From positions 1,178,001 to 1,242,000 of the forward strand of contig NZ_JANUCO010000001.1 of NCBI RefSeq assembly GCF_024807225.1: a stretch of 64,000 bases of DNA, written 5' to 3'. Source of the stretch: Chryseobacterium ginsenosidimutans. GTDB lineage: Bacteria; Bacteroidota; Bacteroidia; Flavobacteriales; Weeksellaceae. The notes beneath the pieces are model-generated. The model worked only from the letters and a program-made list of their open reading frames with translations. It had not been told where the DNA came from and made no database searches. Below are positions 45,262 to 54,059 of the stretch, in pieces (the first letter of the stretch is position 1; each line of letters begins with the position of its first letter). The position numbers were made by a program, and so were the translations under genes.

Positions 45262-46875
45262 ATGCAAAAGAAAGTACTGAAAGTAAATCCCAAAGACAAC
45301 GTGATTGTAGCGCTGTTGGATTTGCCAGCCGGAGAATCGGTGCACTTAGACGGTACAGATTATACGATTCTTAAAGATATTAAAGCAAAACATAAATTCG
45401 CTGCCGTAGATTTTGAGGATGGCGACCATATTTTAATGTATGGCGTAATCGTTGGGAAAGCCAACCAGTCCATCAAAAAGGGCGAAGTGATTACCACCGA
45501 AAACGTAAAACACCAAAGTGCAAAAGTAGTCGGGAAAACCGAAACTTTGGGATGGACTCCACCCAATGTAGACAAGTGGAAAGACCGTACTTTTATGGGC
45601 TATCACCGTGAAGACGGACAGGTAGGTACAGAAAACGTGTGGCTGTTTTTCCCGTTGGTATTCTGCGAAAACAAAAATATTGAAACACTGAAAGATATTT
45701 TTGAAAAAGAATTGCTTCACGATAAAGCCAGCAAACATCAGTTATTACTGCGTTCGTTATTAAACGGCGGTGCAACTGTTGAAGTTGAAGAAGAAGAACC
45801 GGATACAAGAATATTTAAAAACATCGACGCAAGATTCATCACGCACCAAGGCGGTTGTGGCGGAATTCGTCAGGACGCTGAAGCATTGGGAAGATTGTTT
45901 GCAGGATATGTCAACAACCCGAATGTTGCAGGAGCTACGGTTCTCAGCTTAGGTTGTCAGAATCTTCAGGTTCAGATTTTCATGGATTCATTGCATGCAT
46001 TGGCTCCAAATAATAAAAAACCGATCGTCGTTTACGAACAGCAAAAATCGGGTACTATCGATGAAATGTTGACAGGCGTTATCAAAGATTCTTATGAAGG
46101 CATTAAAAAAGCCAATGAAATAGAGAGAAAACCAGCTTCTATCACTAAACTGAACATAGGTTTGGAATGCGGTGGTTCAGACGGTTTCTCAGGAATTTCT
46201 GCAAACCCTGTTTTGGGTGAAGTTTCAGATATTATGGCGGCAGTTGGCGGAACAACCATGCTTGCTGAGTTCCCCGAATTGTGTGGAGTAGAGCAGGAGT
46301 TGGTCAACCGTTGCATCAACGATGAAGACGGTGTAAAATTCCTGAAACTGATGAAAGATTTTGAAGCCTCTGTTGTTGCGGCAGGATCAGGATTTGATAT
46401 GAATCCGTCTCCCGGAAATATCAAGGATGGTTTAATTACCGACGCCATGAAATCTGCAGGAGCATCCAAAAAAGGAGGAGCAGCACCAATTGTGGAAGTT
46501 CTCGATTTTACAGAATACGCCACAAAACCAGGTCTGAATCTTTTGTGTACACCAGGAAATGATGCCGAATGTACAACGGCTTTAGTCGGTTCAGGTGCAA
46601 CAGTGGTGCTTTTCACCACAGGTCTTGGAACTCCGATGGGAAATCCTATTACGCCGGTTGTGAAGATTTCTTCCAACACAATTTTGGCAGAAAAAATGTC
46701 AGACATCATTGATTTCAATGCAGGTACTGTCATCAGCGGAGAAAAAACTATTCCCGAAGCTGCAGACGAACTTCTGGAACTCATCATCAACGTAGCCAGC
46801 GGCGAAGTAAAAACCAAAGCGGACGTTCTTAATCAGAATGATTTCATTCCATGGAGACGAGGTGTCTCTTTGTAA
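45262..46875 (+). CDS. uxaA: altronate dehydratase UxaA
   Basis: 537 residues. The N-terminal SAF domain (DNVIVALLDLPAGESVHL, HKFAAVDFEDGDHILMYG) is followed by the large UxaA domain with GYHREDGQVGTENVWLFF, THQGGCGGIRQDAEALGRL, GLECGGSDGFSGISANP (metal and substrate site) and FTTGLGTPMGNPITPV. It dehydrates altronate to KDG, joining the saturated galacturonate branch to KdgK. The last gene of the uronate block; a clear terminator follows. Confidence 0.94.
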   Translation: MQKKVLKVNPKDNVIVALLDLPAGESVHLDGTDYTILKDIKAKHKFAAVDFEDGDHILMYGVIVGKANQSIKKGEVITTENVKHQSAKVVGKTETLGWTPPNVDKWKDRTFMGYHREDGQVGTENVWLFFPLVFCENKNIETLKDIFEKELLHDKASKHQLLLRSLLNGGATVEVEEEEPDTRIFKNIDARFITHQGGCGGIRQDAEALGRLFAGYVNNPNVAGATVLSLGCQNLQVQIFMDSLHALAPNNKKPIVVYEQQKSGTIDEMLTGVIKDSYEGIKKANEIERKPASITKLNIGLECGGSDGFSGISANPVLGEVSDIMAAVGGTTMLAEFPELCGVEQELVNRCINDEDGVKFLKLMKDFEASVVAAGSGFDMNPSPGNIKDGLITDAMKSAGASKKGGAAPIVEVLDFTEYATKPGLNLLCTPGNDAECTTALVGSGATVVLFTTGLGTPMGNPITPVVKISSNTILAEKMSDIIDFNAGTVISGEKTIPEAADELLELIINVASGEVKTKADVLNQNDFIPWRRGVSL

Positions 46876-46904
46876 TGGGTTAATTATATTAAATATTAGG
46901 GTTG

Positions 46905-46944
46905 AAAATGCTTTCTACATCGTGTAGGGAGCATTTTCTTTTTT
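46905..46944 (+). terminator. Rho-independent terminator after uxaA
   Basis: AAAATGCT...AGCATTTT with an inner TCTACA/TGTAGG stem, followed by CTTTTTT. It marks the end of the uronate operon. Confidence 0.85.
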
Positions 46945-46961
46945 GTGGATAGCGCGGATTG

Positions 46962-47150
46962 GATAGCGCGGATTTACAATCCATGCTTATTCTTCGTCTT
47001 ATAATAGGTTTACAATCAATAACTCTAACATGTTGATACCAGATTGGCGCTTAGAATATCGTCATAAAGTCACGGATTACAAATCCGCGACATCGGTTTT
47101 TTACATATATTTTAGATTTCGATAGCGCGGATTTGTAATCCGTGCTTATT
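46962..47150. repeat. REP palindromes on the downstream side of the RAYT gene
   Basis: Three copies of one palindromic unit: GATAGCGCGGATTTACAATCC at 46962, its inverse GTCACGGATTACAAATCCGCG at 47069, and GATAGCGCGGATTTGTAATCC at 47121. Each can fold as GCGGATTT.../AATCCGTG-type hairpins. They resemble REP sequences served by the adjacent transposase. Confidence 0.8.
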
Positions 47151-47182
47151 ATTTTCAATCCGTGACGGTAACACACAAGAAG

Positions 47183-47737
47183 TCACCCCATAAAAACCAC
47201 AAACACATCCAAAGCATTATCTAATTCTGCATAATTTCTGGCGCTACTAAAATAGTAATGTTCAGGTTCTGCCACGATTTTTTGCTTTACAGGATTTTGA
47301 TGAATGTAGTTAATTTTTTCTTTAATCCATTTATTAGAAAAAATTTCTTCTGCATGATAACCATCTTGCCATACTTTAAAATTTTGACCTCTGGAAAGAT
47401 GTTCACAGGTCTTTTTAAAATAATCCAGCATCCATTCTTTGCGGCTTTCAGGTTCAGATTGTATTGTTTCAATAATTTTTTTTGAAGTGAATTTTTTTAA
47501 ATCTCTCATGATCTCAGATAATGTATATTTTCCATCAGCTCGACAGAATAAATGGATATGATTTGACATGATGCAATATGCAAAAATTGAGAGACCTTTT
47601 TGAGACTGACAATATTTCAAAGAATCGATAATAACTATTTTTTGTGATAATCTTGTAAACACATCGATCCATCCTACAGTTGTAATGGTAATAAAGTATG
47701 CTTTGTCAATTTCTAACGCTTTATATTTTGTAGACAT
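47183..47737 (-). CDS. REP-associated tyrosine transposase (RAYT, IS200-like Y1)
   Basis: 184 residues. It shows AYFITITTVGWIDVFTRLSQ at the start, the HUH metal site in YCIMSNHIHLFCRADG, and the catalytic region KVWQDGYHAEEIFSNKWIKEKINYIHQNPVK (quoted in part: DGYHAEEIFS and YIHQNPVK), matching TnpA_REP/Y1_Tnp. Such single-domain enzymes cleave and join single-stranded palindromes but are usually domesticated and not flanked as an IS. Matching REP units lie on both sides (46962-47150 and 47821-47850). Confidence 0.9.
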   Translation of the reverse strand: MSTKYKALEIDKAYFITITTVGWIDVFTRLSQKIVIIDSLKYCQSQKGLSIFAYCIMSNHIHLFCRADGKYTLSEIMRDLKKFTSKKIIETIQSEPESRKEWMLDYFKKTCEHLSRGQNFKVWQDGYHAEEIFSNKWIKEKINYIHQNPVKQKIVAEPEHYYFSSARNYAELDNALDVFVVFMG

Positions 47738-47820
47738 TTGTGTTTTTATTAAAAATACAAAATATTTTTATAATTGAATCATTAGAAGATTTGTAACCAT
47801 ACTTTGCATTCAATAAAAAA

Positions 47821-47850
47821 GTCACGGATTATAAATCCGCGACATCGGTT
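47821..47850. repeat. REP palindrome upstream of the RAYT gene
   Basis: GTCACGGATTATAAATCCGC followed by GACATCGGTT repeats the unit at 47069 with one base change, tail included. Confidence 0.8.
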
Positions 47851-47929
47851 AATAAAATGGAGAGGTTTTAATGGTGGTTGCTGATTGTACTTTCAAAGGA
47901 GTTGCTGCCTGCAAATCTTTTAATCTTCA

Positions 47930-48328
47930 TTAAAAAAGTAAAGTTGTCAGGAAGGGTAAAATTAAAGTTAGTATTGTGAAAAAAGCATCTCCTATGTGTA
48001 ATCTTCTGTACTCGCCTTGTTCCCAGCTTGATTGCATATAACCTGTCATAAGAGGTTCGTTTCCGAAAATCATACGGAATAAATTTCTTAATATCCAGTA
48101 ATAAATCATGAAAAATAACGGTAAGAAAGCCCATGTAGCAGCATTACCATTTGCCATTTTTAATGATTCACGGTTGATATTAAGACACCCAAGCAAGGCA
48201 ATTAAGATTGTAAACACTAATATTATCAAATATATTTTTGTGTTTTTCAATGTTTTATAAAACAGCGATAAAATAATTTGACCTATACTGCCAAGAAGAA
48301 TGTAAAGTGATTGATCGTCTAAATTCAT
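47930..48328 (-). CDS. small membrane protein of unknown function
   Basis: 132 residues with three or four hydrophobic segments (LYILLGSIGQIILSLFY, IYLIILVFTILIALLGCL, AFLPLFFMIYYWILRNLF, AFFTILTLILPFLTTLLF) and a polar loop YMQSSWEQGEYRRLHIGD before the last. I do not recognise a named family; similar short inner-membrane proteins are common in Flavobacteriia. It stands alone between repeat-rich gaps. Confidence 0.6.
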   Translation of the reverse strand: MNLDDQSLYILLGSIGQIILSLFYKTLKNTKIYLIILVFTILIALLGCLNINRESLKMANGNAATWAFLPLFFMIYYWILRNLFRMIFGNEPLMTGYMQSSWEQGEYRRLHIGDAFFTILTLILPFLTTLLF

Positions 48329-48369
48329 TTTATATCACTTTAGTCATATTTATTTGTTATTAATTCCCC

Positions 48370-48455
48370 ACTATCGCGAGCATCATGCTCGTGCTCATAA
48401 ATATTCAATTTCAAAATACATCAGGAAAGACACAAGCAAGACGCTTGCGCCAGCA
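48370..48455. repeat. two short palindromes between the membrane protein and lacI-type gene
   Basis: GAGCATCATGCTC (48378-48390) and GCAAGACGCTTGC (48436-48448), separated by AT-rich sequence. A paired palindrome of this kind is a dispersed repeat type in Bacteroidota. Confidence 0.6.
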
Positions 48456-48482
48456 AATAGTTTTATTTCAAGACAAAATAAA

Positions 48483-49511
48483 CTATCTCCTTTTCGATGA
48501 CTTTCTAATATAAAGCTGCGGAGCCAATACCACTTTTTTCTCTGTAGAAACTCCGGAACCGTTTTCTTTTACACTTTGCAAAAAGACCTGTCCTGCCATT
48601 TTTCCCATTGTAACGGGAGTCTGGTCGACAGAACTTATCGGAAGCTCCATAAATTGAGTAAAAGGTTCATTAGAAAAGCCGATCACTGCTACTTCCTGCG
48701 GAATTTTAATCTTACGTTTTTTTAGTTCCTGACAAGCGCCTAAAGCTGCAAAGTCACTCGCAGAAAAGATGGCATCAGGAATAGATTTTTGATCCCAAAG
48801 TGTTTTAATCGCTTCTATTCCGGCATCAATCGAACTTCCGGTTGCAATAATGTTATCCTCTTTTACAGCCAGATTATGATCAATTAAAGCCTGTTTGTAG
48901 CCATTTAAACGATTCTGATAAATTTCAAGATTCAGGTCACCCGAAAAATGGCAGATATTTTTATAGCCTTCTTGAATTAAATGTTCAGTCGCCATATAAC
49001 CGCCACGATAATCATCAATCGTCACAGTGCTGATTCCCGGAATATCTTTTTTACGGTCGAAAAAGATAATGGGAGTATTGGTCGTATCCAAAATATGCTG
49101 AATATGATCTGTATCTAAAGTCGTTTTTGAAACCGACATGAAAATCCCGTCAACCTGAGCGTTCAGCAAAGTATTAAGATGCTTTTTTTCAATAGTTACA
49201 TCTTCATGACTTTGGCAGATGATCACATGATAGCCAAATGGCGAAAGCTCCTCTTCAATTCCGCGGATGACCGACGAAAAGAAATTGGTATTGACGAAAG
49301 GAACGATGATTCCTACGTTTTTTGTTTCACCGCTTTTTAAAGCTTTGGCAAGATTATTCTGCTTATAGTTCATTTCTTTAGCAGTTTTCTTCACCAAATC
49401 TTTTGTAGCCTGGCTTATTCTTGGATGATCGTTTAGCGCTCTGGAAACAGTAGCCACACTTACATTAATTTTTTTCGAAATATCGTATATCGTGGCACTT
49501 TTTTTATTCAT
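48483..49511 (-). CDS. LacI/GalR-family transcriptional regulator
   Basis: 342 residues from ATG 49511 (MNKKSATIYDIS). The HTH and hinge are ATIYDISKKINVSVATVSRA and LNDHPRISQATKDLV. The periplasmic-binding-protein-like sensor follows (NVGIIVPFVNTNFFSSVIRG, DGIFMSVSKTT, DAIFSASDFAALGACQELK). It is likely the regulator of the palindromes at 35921, 36605 and 52754, since it lies between the uronate and xylose genes and the sites have the LacI-type central CG. The inducer could be a uronate-pathway intermediate or a pentose. A terminator at 49791 separates it from the upstream transporter, so it has its own promoter in the AT-rich 49512-49790 gap. Confidence 0.92.
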   Translation of the reverse strand: MNKKSATIYDISKKINVSVATVSRALNDHPRISQATKDLVKKTAKEMNYKQNNLAKALKSGETKNVGIIVPFVNTNFFSSVIRGIEEELSPFGYHVIICQSHEDVTIEKKHLNTLLNAQVDGIFMSVSKTTLDTDHIQHILDTTNTPIIFFDRKKDIPGISTVTIDDYRGGYMATEHLIQEGYKNICHFSGDLNLEIYQNRLNGYKQALIDHNLAVKEDNIIATGSSIDAGIEAIKTLWDQKSIPDAIFSASDFAALGACQELKKRKIKIPQEVAVIGFSNEPFTQFMELPISSVDQTPVTMGKMAGQVFLQSVKENGSGVSTEKKVVLAPQLYIRKSSKRR

Positions 49512-49790
49512 ACAAGTTGTTTTGAAGCTGTTGCTGTACATCAGAATGAAGTACATTATTGACGTAAATTTAATCAAATTATACCTATCAAAAACGAAAT
49601 AATATGCATTTTATACAATATTATAGATGATTAAATTTAAATTAAATATTGAATTTATCTAAATAATTGATTTCATTATATTTAAGGTTAAAATTTACTT
49701 AAGATAAAAGGTAACAAGAGCTGAAAATCAAATTGATTTATACGGAAAAGTAAGCTTAATTATCATAAAAATAAGCGATTTATTCTACCA

Positions 49791-49818
49791 AAAAGGGCAC
49801 CGAAAATCGATGCCCTTT
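49791..49818 (-). terminator. terminator of the xylA-xylE transcript
   Basis: AAAGGGCACCGA and TCGATGCCCTTT pair with one mismatch; on the - strand the stem is followed by TTTT. It lies 30 bases downstream of the transporter stop. Confidence 0.75.
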
Positions 49819-49847
49819 ATGTAACTAATTATTGAGATAAAAAATAT

Positions 49848-51269
49848 TTACTTTTTCCAAAGTTTTTCAATTTCTTCTAAAGATTTTCCTTTGGTTTCGG
49901 GAACCATTTTCCAGACAAAGAATAATGACAAAACACTCATCACTCCGTAAAAACCATAGGTAAAAGCTCCACTGAATTCCATCATAAACGGATAAGTGGA
50001 AGAAATTAAATAATTTGCCGCCCATTGTGCCGCAACTGCAATCGCAATCGCCGATCCTCTGATTTTATTAGGGAAAAGTTCTGAGATTAAAACCCAGCAA
50101 ATCGGTCCCCAAGACATCATAAAAGAGGCTGTATAAACGATAATGAAAACCAAAGTTGCAATCCCGATGATGTGTAAATATGAGAAAATTGCGATCGCAA
50201 ACATACCGATTGCCATACCGACAGAACCGACAATCAGAAGTGGTTTTCTTCCCCATTTATCAACGGTAAAGATGGCTACAACCGTGAAAACTACATTCAC
50301 CAATCCCATTACCACAGTCTGCAGCATGGAAGCGTCTTTGTGAACTCCCATACTTTCGAAAATTCTCGGCGCGTAATATAAAGCGACATTAATTCCCACA
50401 AACTGTTGAAAAACAGAGAGTAAAATTCCAATGACGATCACTGTTTTTCCGAAAGCGAAAATCTCACTTTTATGTTCGGCAACGGTTCCTTTTATTTCAC
50501 TAAAAATCTGATGTCCACGAAGCTGTCCATTAATTTTGGTTAAAATTTTAAGCGCCTCATCATCTTTTTTAATTAAAGTTAAATATCTCGGAGTTTCCGG
50601 TACAAAGAACAACAAAATCCCGAATAATGCAGCAGGAATCGTTAACGATAAAAACATATAACGCCATCCGATTTCGTTGATCCATTCTACCGATTTTCCG
50701 TCGGCAATTCCCCAGTTTACAAAATACACGACGAGCATTCCGAAAATAATGGCAAACTGGTTCAGAGAAACCAATCTTCCACGAACTTCTGCAGGAGCAA
50801 TTTCTCCAATATACATCGGACAAACCGCTGAAGCCAATCCGACTCCGATGCCGCCGATAATTCTGTAAAAATTAAATGCCAGTAAAACTCCCATTGAATG
50901 TTCACCTTGTTTAAAGAACAAAAATTCCGGATAAGCCGCTCCCAAAGCACTGATGAAAAATAAAAACGCCGAAACCATCAACGATTTTTTTCTTCCCAAT
51001 CTGCTTGAAAAATATCCTGAAACAGCGCCACCAATGATACATCCGATCAATGCACTTGAAATGGTTGCTCCGTGAACGAGAGAGCTTAATCCCAACGGAA
51101 TAATCAGATATTCCTGAAGAGATTTTTCTGCTCCGGAAATTACCGCGGTGTCATATCCGAACAATAGTCCGCCTAAAGTCGCTACCAAAGTCAATACCGT
51201 GACGTAGGTCATATTTATTTCTGCCTTTACTCCTGAGGAATGTTTCGGCCCGGAATCTATTATTTGCAT
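49848..51269 (-). CDS. xylE: sugar:H+ symporter, XylE-like MFS
   Basis: 473 residues from ATG 51269 (MQIIDSGPKHSSG); the longer frame from 51344 adds an unlikely leader. Twelve membrane segments with sugar-porter signatures: LLFGYDTAVISGAEKSL, GRLVSLNQFAIIFGML, LLFFVPETPRYL, FQQFVGINVALYYAPRIF and VPETKGKSLEEIEKLW. The order next to xylA indicates xylose as substrate; a hexose is possible. Confidence 0.88.
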   Translation of the reverse strand: MQIIDSGPKHSSGVKAEINMTYVTVLTLVATLGGLLFGYDTAVISGAEKSLQEYLIIPLGLSSLVHGATISSALIGCIIGGAVSGYFSSRLGRKKSLMVSAFLFFISALGAAYPEFLFFKQGEHSMGVLLAFNFYRIIGGIGVGLASAVCPMYIGEIAPAEVRGRLVSLNQFAIIFGMLVVYFVNWGIADGKSVEWINEIGWRYMFLSLTIPAALFGILLFFVPETPRYLTLIKKDDEALKILTKINGQLRGHQIFSEIKGTVAEHKSEIFAFGKTVIVIGILLSVFQQFVGINVALYYAPRIFESMGVHKDASMLQTVVMGLVNVVFTVVAIFTVDKWGRKPLLIVGSVGMAIGMFAIAIFSYLHIIGIATLVFIIVYTASFMMSWGPICWVLISELFPNKIRGSAIAIAVAAQWAANYLISSTYPFMMEFSGAFTYGFYGVMSVLSLFFVWKMVPETKGKSLEEIEKLWKK

Positions 51270-51398
51270 AATTTCATGTAGTTTTAATTGTGTGAAAGGT
51301 TTTATATTAAACACAAATAGGACTAATTTTTTCACAACTATCACAATTGTTTATTCGTGTGATATTTGTGCTAATTATTAGTGTTATCAGTGTTTAAA

Positions 51399-52727
51399 TT
51401 ATAAATATTGATTAATCAAACTCTCCAGATACTCCTGTTTTCCGCTTTCTCTACCAACTTCTCCAAGTCCTTCTGCATGAGAAGCCAGATCTAAAAGTGA
51501 TAATTTTCCTTCTTCGAAATCTTTTCCTTTTCCGTTGTCAAAAGAAGAATATCTGTTGGTTCTGATTTCTGTATATTTTGATTTTTCTAAAATAGCATCT
51601 GCAGCCATGAAAGCTCTTGCAAAATTGTCCATTCCGCTGATATGAGCTACAAAAATATCTTCCAGATCCGTTGAATTTCTTCTGATTTTAGCATCAAAAT
51701 TTACTCCTCCTCCTTGGAAACCTCCAGCCTGAATGATGACCAACATCGCTTGTGTCATTTCATATAAATCTACCGGAAACTGATCTGTATCCCAACCATT
51801 TTGGTAGTCTCCGCGATTGGCGTCGATGCTTCCCAAAACGTTATTATCAGCAGCAACCTGAAGTTCGTGCTCAAAAGTATGCTGCGCTAAAGTAGCGTGA
51901 TTAACTTCAATATTTAATTTAAAATCACCCAATAAATCGTATTGACGAAGGAAATTCAGACACGTTGCAGCATCAAAATCATACTGATGTTTTGTAGGTT
52001 CCATCGGTTTTGGTTCGATAAAGAAAGTTCCTTTGAAACCTTGTGAACGGGCGTAATCTTTAGCTACATGTAAAAATTTTGCCATATGTTCCTGCTCACG
52101 TTTCATATTGGTATTCAACAAAGACATATACCCTTCACGACCGCCCCAGAAAACGTAATTTTCGCCGCCTAATTTGATGGTGGCATCCAATGCATTTTTC
52201 ACCTGACCTCCTGCATAAGCCAAAACATCAAAAGATGGATTGGTTGCCGCACCGTTCATGAATCTTGGATTGGAGAAACAGTTTGAAGTTCCCCAAAGTA
52301 ATTTTACGCCTGAAGCTGCCTGTTTTTCTTTCGCATAATCTGTGATGAATTCCAGTCTTTTTGTAGATTCTGTGAAATTATTTGCTTCATCAATTAAGTC
52401 ATAATCATGGAAGCAGTAATAAGGAACGCCTAATTTTGTGAAAAATTCGAAAGCGGCATCCATTTTTTCGGTAGCTCTTTGTTGGGCATCAGAAGATGAC
52501 AACCAATCAAATTGTTGTGTGGGTGCTCCGAACGGATCTCCTCCTGTTGCGCAGAATGTATGCCAGTAAGCGGTCGCGAATTTGAAATATTCTTTCATTG
52601 TTTTTCCGCGGACTACTTTATTTTCGTCGTAGAATTTGAAAGCTAACGGATTATCGGATTCTCTGCCTTCAAACTGAATTTTTTCAATGCCTTTAAAATA
52701 CTCTTTATTGCCAATTGTAACAGCCAT
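51399..52727 (-). CDS. xylA: xylose isomerase XylA
   Basis: 442 residues. Landmarks: FKFYDENKVVRGKTMKEY, FATAYWHTFCATGGDPFG, CFHDYDLIDEANN (catalytic His), YVFWGGREGYMSLLNTNM, FFIEPKPMEPTKHQYDFDAA and the metal-binding VNHATLAQHTFEHEL and DANRGDYQNGWDTDQFP. It converts D-xylose to D-xylulose, consistent with xylose released from pectin side chains or xylan. Xylulokinase is not in the window. An operator palindrome lies 27 bases before the start. Confidence 0.95.
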   Translation of the reverse strand: MAVTIGNKEYFKGIEKIQFEGRESDNPLAFKFYDENKVVRGKTMKEYFKFATAYWHTFCATGGDPFGAPTQQFDWLSSSDAQQRATEKMDAAFEFFTKLGVPYYCFHDYDLIDEANNFTESTKRLEFITDYAKEKQAASGVKLLWGTSNCFSNPRFMNGAATNPSFDVLAYAGGQVKNALDATIKLGGENYVFWGGREGYMSLLNTNMKREQEHMAKFLHVAKDYARSQGFKGTFFIEPKPMEPTKHQYDFDAATCLNFLRQYDLLGDFKLNIEVNHATLAQHTFEHELQVAADNNVLGSIDANRGDYQNGWDTDQFPVDLYEMTQAMLVIIQAGGFQGGGVNFDAKIRRNSTDLEDIFVAHISGMDNFARAFMAADAILEKSKYTEIRTNRYSSFDNGKGKDFEEGKLSLLDLASHAEGLGEVGRESGKQEYLESLINQYL

Positions 52728-52753
52728 TTTTTATTTATTTTTTGTTGATTAAT

Positions 52754-52765
52754 GCAATCGATTGC
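52754..52765. promoter_or_regulatory. LacI-type operator GCAATCGATTGC upstream of xylA
   Basis: Identical to the palindrome upstream of susC at 35921, including the G that follows. It lies close enough to the xylA start to block initiation or elongation. Confidence 0.7.
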
Positions 52766-53332
52766 GCTTTTGAATAAAAAATATTGATATAAATAGAAAT
52801 TAGAATTCTATACTCTATTTTTTATAAATGATCGCTTCTAAATGTAATAATTTTACACAATATGAGATGAATTTTTATTAATATCTTATTATATATGATA
52901 AGGTAAGGTTTATCTATTTGTTTTTCATTGGTTTGAATGGATTTTTTAAGGTTGATTTTTACGATAAAATTCAATTAAAATTAATGGTTTTGAAAATTAA
53001 CTTACCCAAAAAGTACTTCCGGAAAACAAAATCAGGACTAATGTTTCGAAAACAAAAAAGACCTTCCATGATGGAAAGCCAGATAATAAAAAATAATCAA
53101 TTTAAATGTAGGAAAATAATTTTAATATGAGACTGTTTGTTTACATTTATTTTCGATTATTTTATAATATAATAGGAATAGTTCGTTAATTCTGAAAATA
53201 TTTTAACAATTTGAAATCAAAAATTAAAATAATCTGCACAAAATCAATATTATAAGGTAGAGATAAAATTGACATTGAAATATCGAGTAATTTGCAGGCA
53301 AAATTATTATAATTATTCTGAAAAATAACTTC
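52766..53332. other. AT-rich intergenic region between xylA and the DUF434 locus
   Basis: No supported gene; short ORFs here have no recognisable features. The left part is the xylA promoter area. A - strand hairpin with T-run lies at 53052-53078. Nothing else recognised. Confidence 0.5.
53052..53078 (-). terminator. terminator-like hairpin on the - strand
   Basis: CTTTCCAT and ATGGAAGG face each other around one base; on the - strand they are followed by TCTTTTTTG. No - strand gene is visible upstream, so it may shield xylA or belong to an unseen small RNA. Confidence 0.5.
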
Positions 53333-53340
53333 TACATTTG
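53333..53340 (+). promoter_or_regulatory. -7 box TACATTTG abutting the DUF434 start
   Basis: Matches TAnnTTTG and ends only three bases before the ATG at 53344, so transcription would begin at or near the start codon. No -33 TTG at normal spacing. Confidence 0.45.
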
Positions 53341-53343
53341 AGC

Positions 53344-54057
53344 ATGAACAACAGAAACCGTGGAAAAAATACAGGCGATGACACATTATTTGGCTCTGAA
53401 AAGCAAATTGAGAAGCTGAAACTGGCAGTTCAGGATATGTATTATTTGTTGAGTAAGAATTATGCCGAAAAGGCTTCTTCGGAATTGGTTGGAAATCATT
53501 ATCGTTTAAAAACCCGACAAATTCAGGTGATTCGTGGGGCTTCCGCTTCGGAAAATCAAATTCAGAACAGGAAATCGAAGCAACTTGCAATTTCAGATGT
53601 AAGAGATAAAACGGTGTATTTGGACGGTTTTAATGTTTTGATTCTATTGGAAAGCTTGCTTTCTGAAGCGTATATTTTTGAAGGTGTTGATGGTTGTTTT
53701 CGGGATCTTTCGGGTGTTCACGGAACGTATAAAAGAGTGAATCAGACTCAAACTTCCATTGAACTGGTTGCCACATTTTATCAAAAATCTAAAGCAGAAA
53801 AGTTAGTCTGGATTTTCGATAAACCTGTTTCCAACAGTGGAAGAATCAAACAAATTATTTTGGATTTTGCTACTGAAAATAGCCTTAATTGGGAAGTGGA
53901 ATTAGAATTTAATCCGGATAAATATTTAGTCGAAAACAAAGGAATAATCGTTTCTTCCGATGCCTGGATTTTAGATCATTGTAAAAATTGGTTTAATCTT
54001 GTAGGATATTTAATTGGTGAAGAAAAGCTTTCTGGTAATCTGATAAAAATGGTTTAA
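53344..54057 (+). CDS. DUF434-domain protein (PIN-like)
   Basis: 237 residues from ATG 53344. The N-terminal part is basic and helical (EKQIEKLKLAVQDMYYLLSK, NHYRLKTRQIQVIRGASASE). The C-terminal half has DKTVYLDGFNVLILLESLL with the YxDGFN strand, WIFDKPVSNSGRIK, and GIIVSSDAWILDHCKNWFNL, the DUF434 pattern that resembles PIN/Mut7-C-like nuclease folds with spaced Asp residues. Possibly an RNA-acting nuclease; biochemical role unknown. First gene of a run with the 54060 gene (2-base gap), SDR and tRNA-like genes. Confidence 0.85.
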   Translation: MNNRNRGKNTGDDTLFGSEKQIEKLKLAVQDMYYLLSKNYAEKASSELVGNHYRLKTRQIQVIRGASASENQIQNRKSKQLAISDVRDKTVYLDGFNVLILLESLLSEAYIFEGVDGCFRDLSGVHGTYKRVNQTQTSIELVATFYQKSKAEKLVWIFDKPVSNSGRIKQIILDFATENSLNWEVELEFNPDKYLVENKGIIVSSDAWILDHCKNWFNLVGYLIGEEKLSGNLIKMV

Positions 54058-54059
54058 TC

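Noticed and set aside
46092..46817. 241-codon open frame on the - strand
   Set aside because: Lies fully inside uxaA, has no motif, and reflects codon bias of the real gene.
47183..47737. Complete insertion sequence around the Y1 transposase
   Set aside because: No IS ends or TnpB; only REP units flank it, so RAYT is the better reading.
52918..53130. 70-codon open frame between xylA and the DUF434 gene
   Set aside because: Runs through a hairpin, very rich in Lys/Phe from AT-rich DNA, no homologue recognised.
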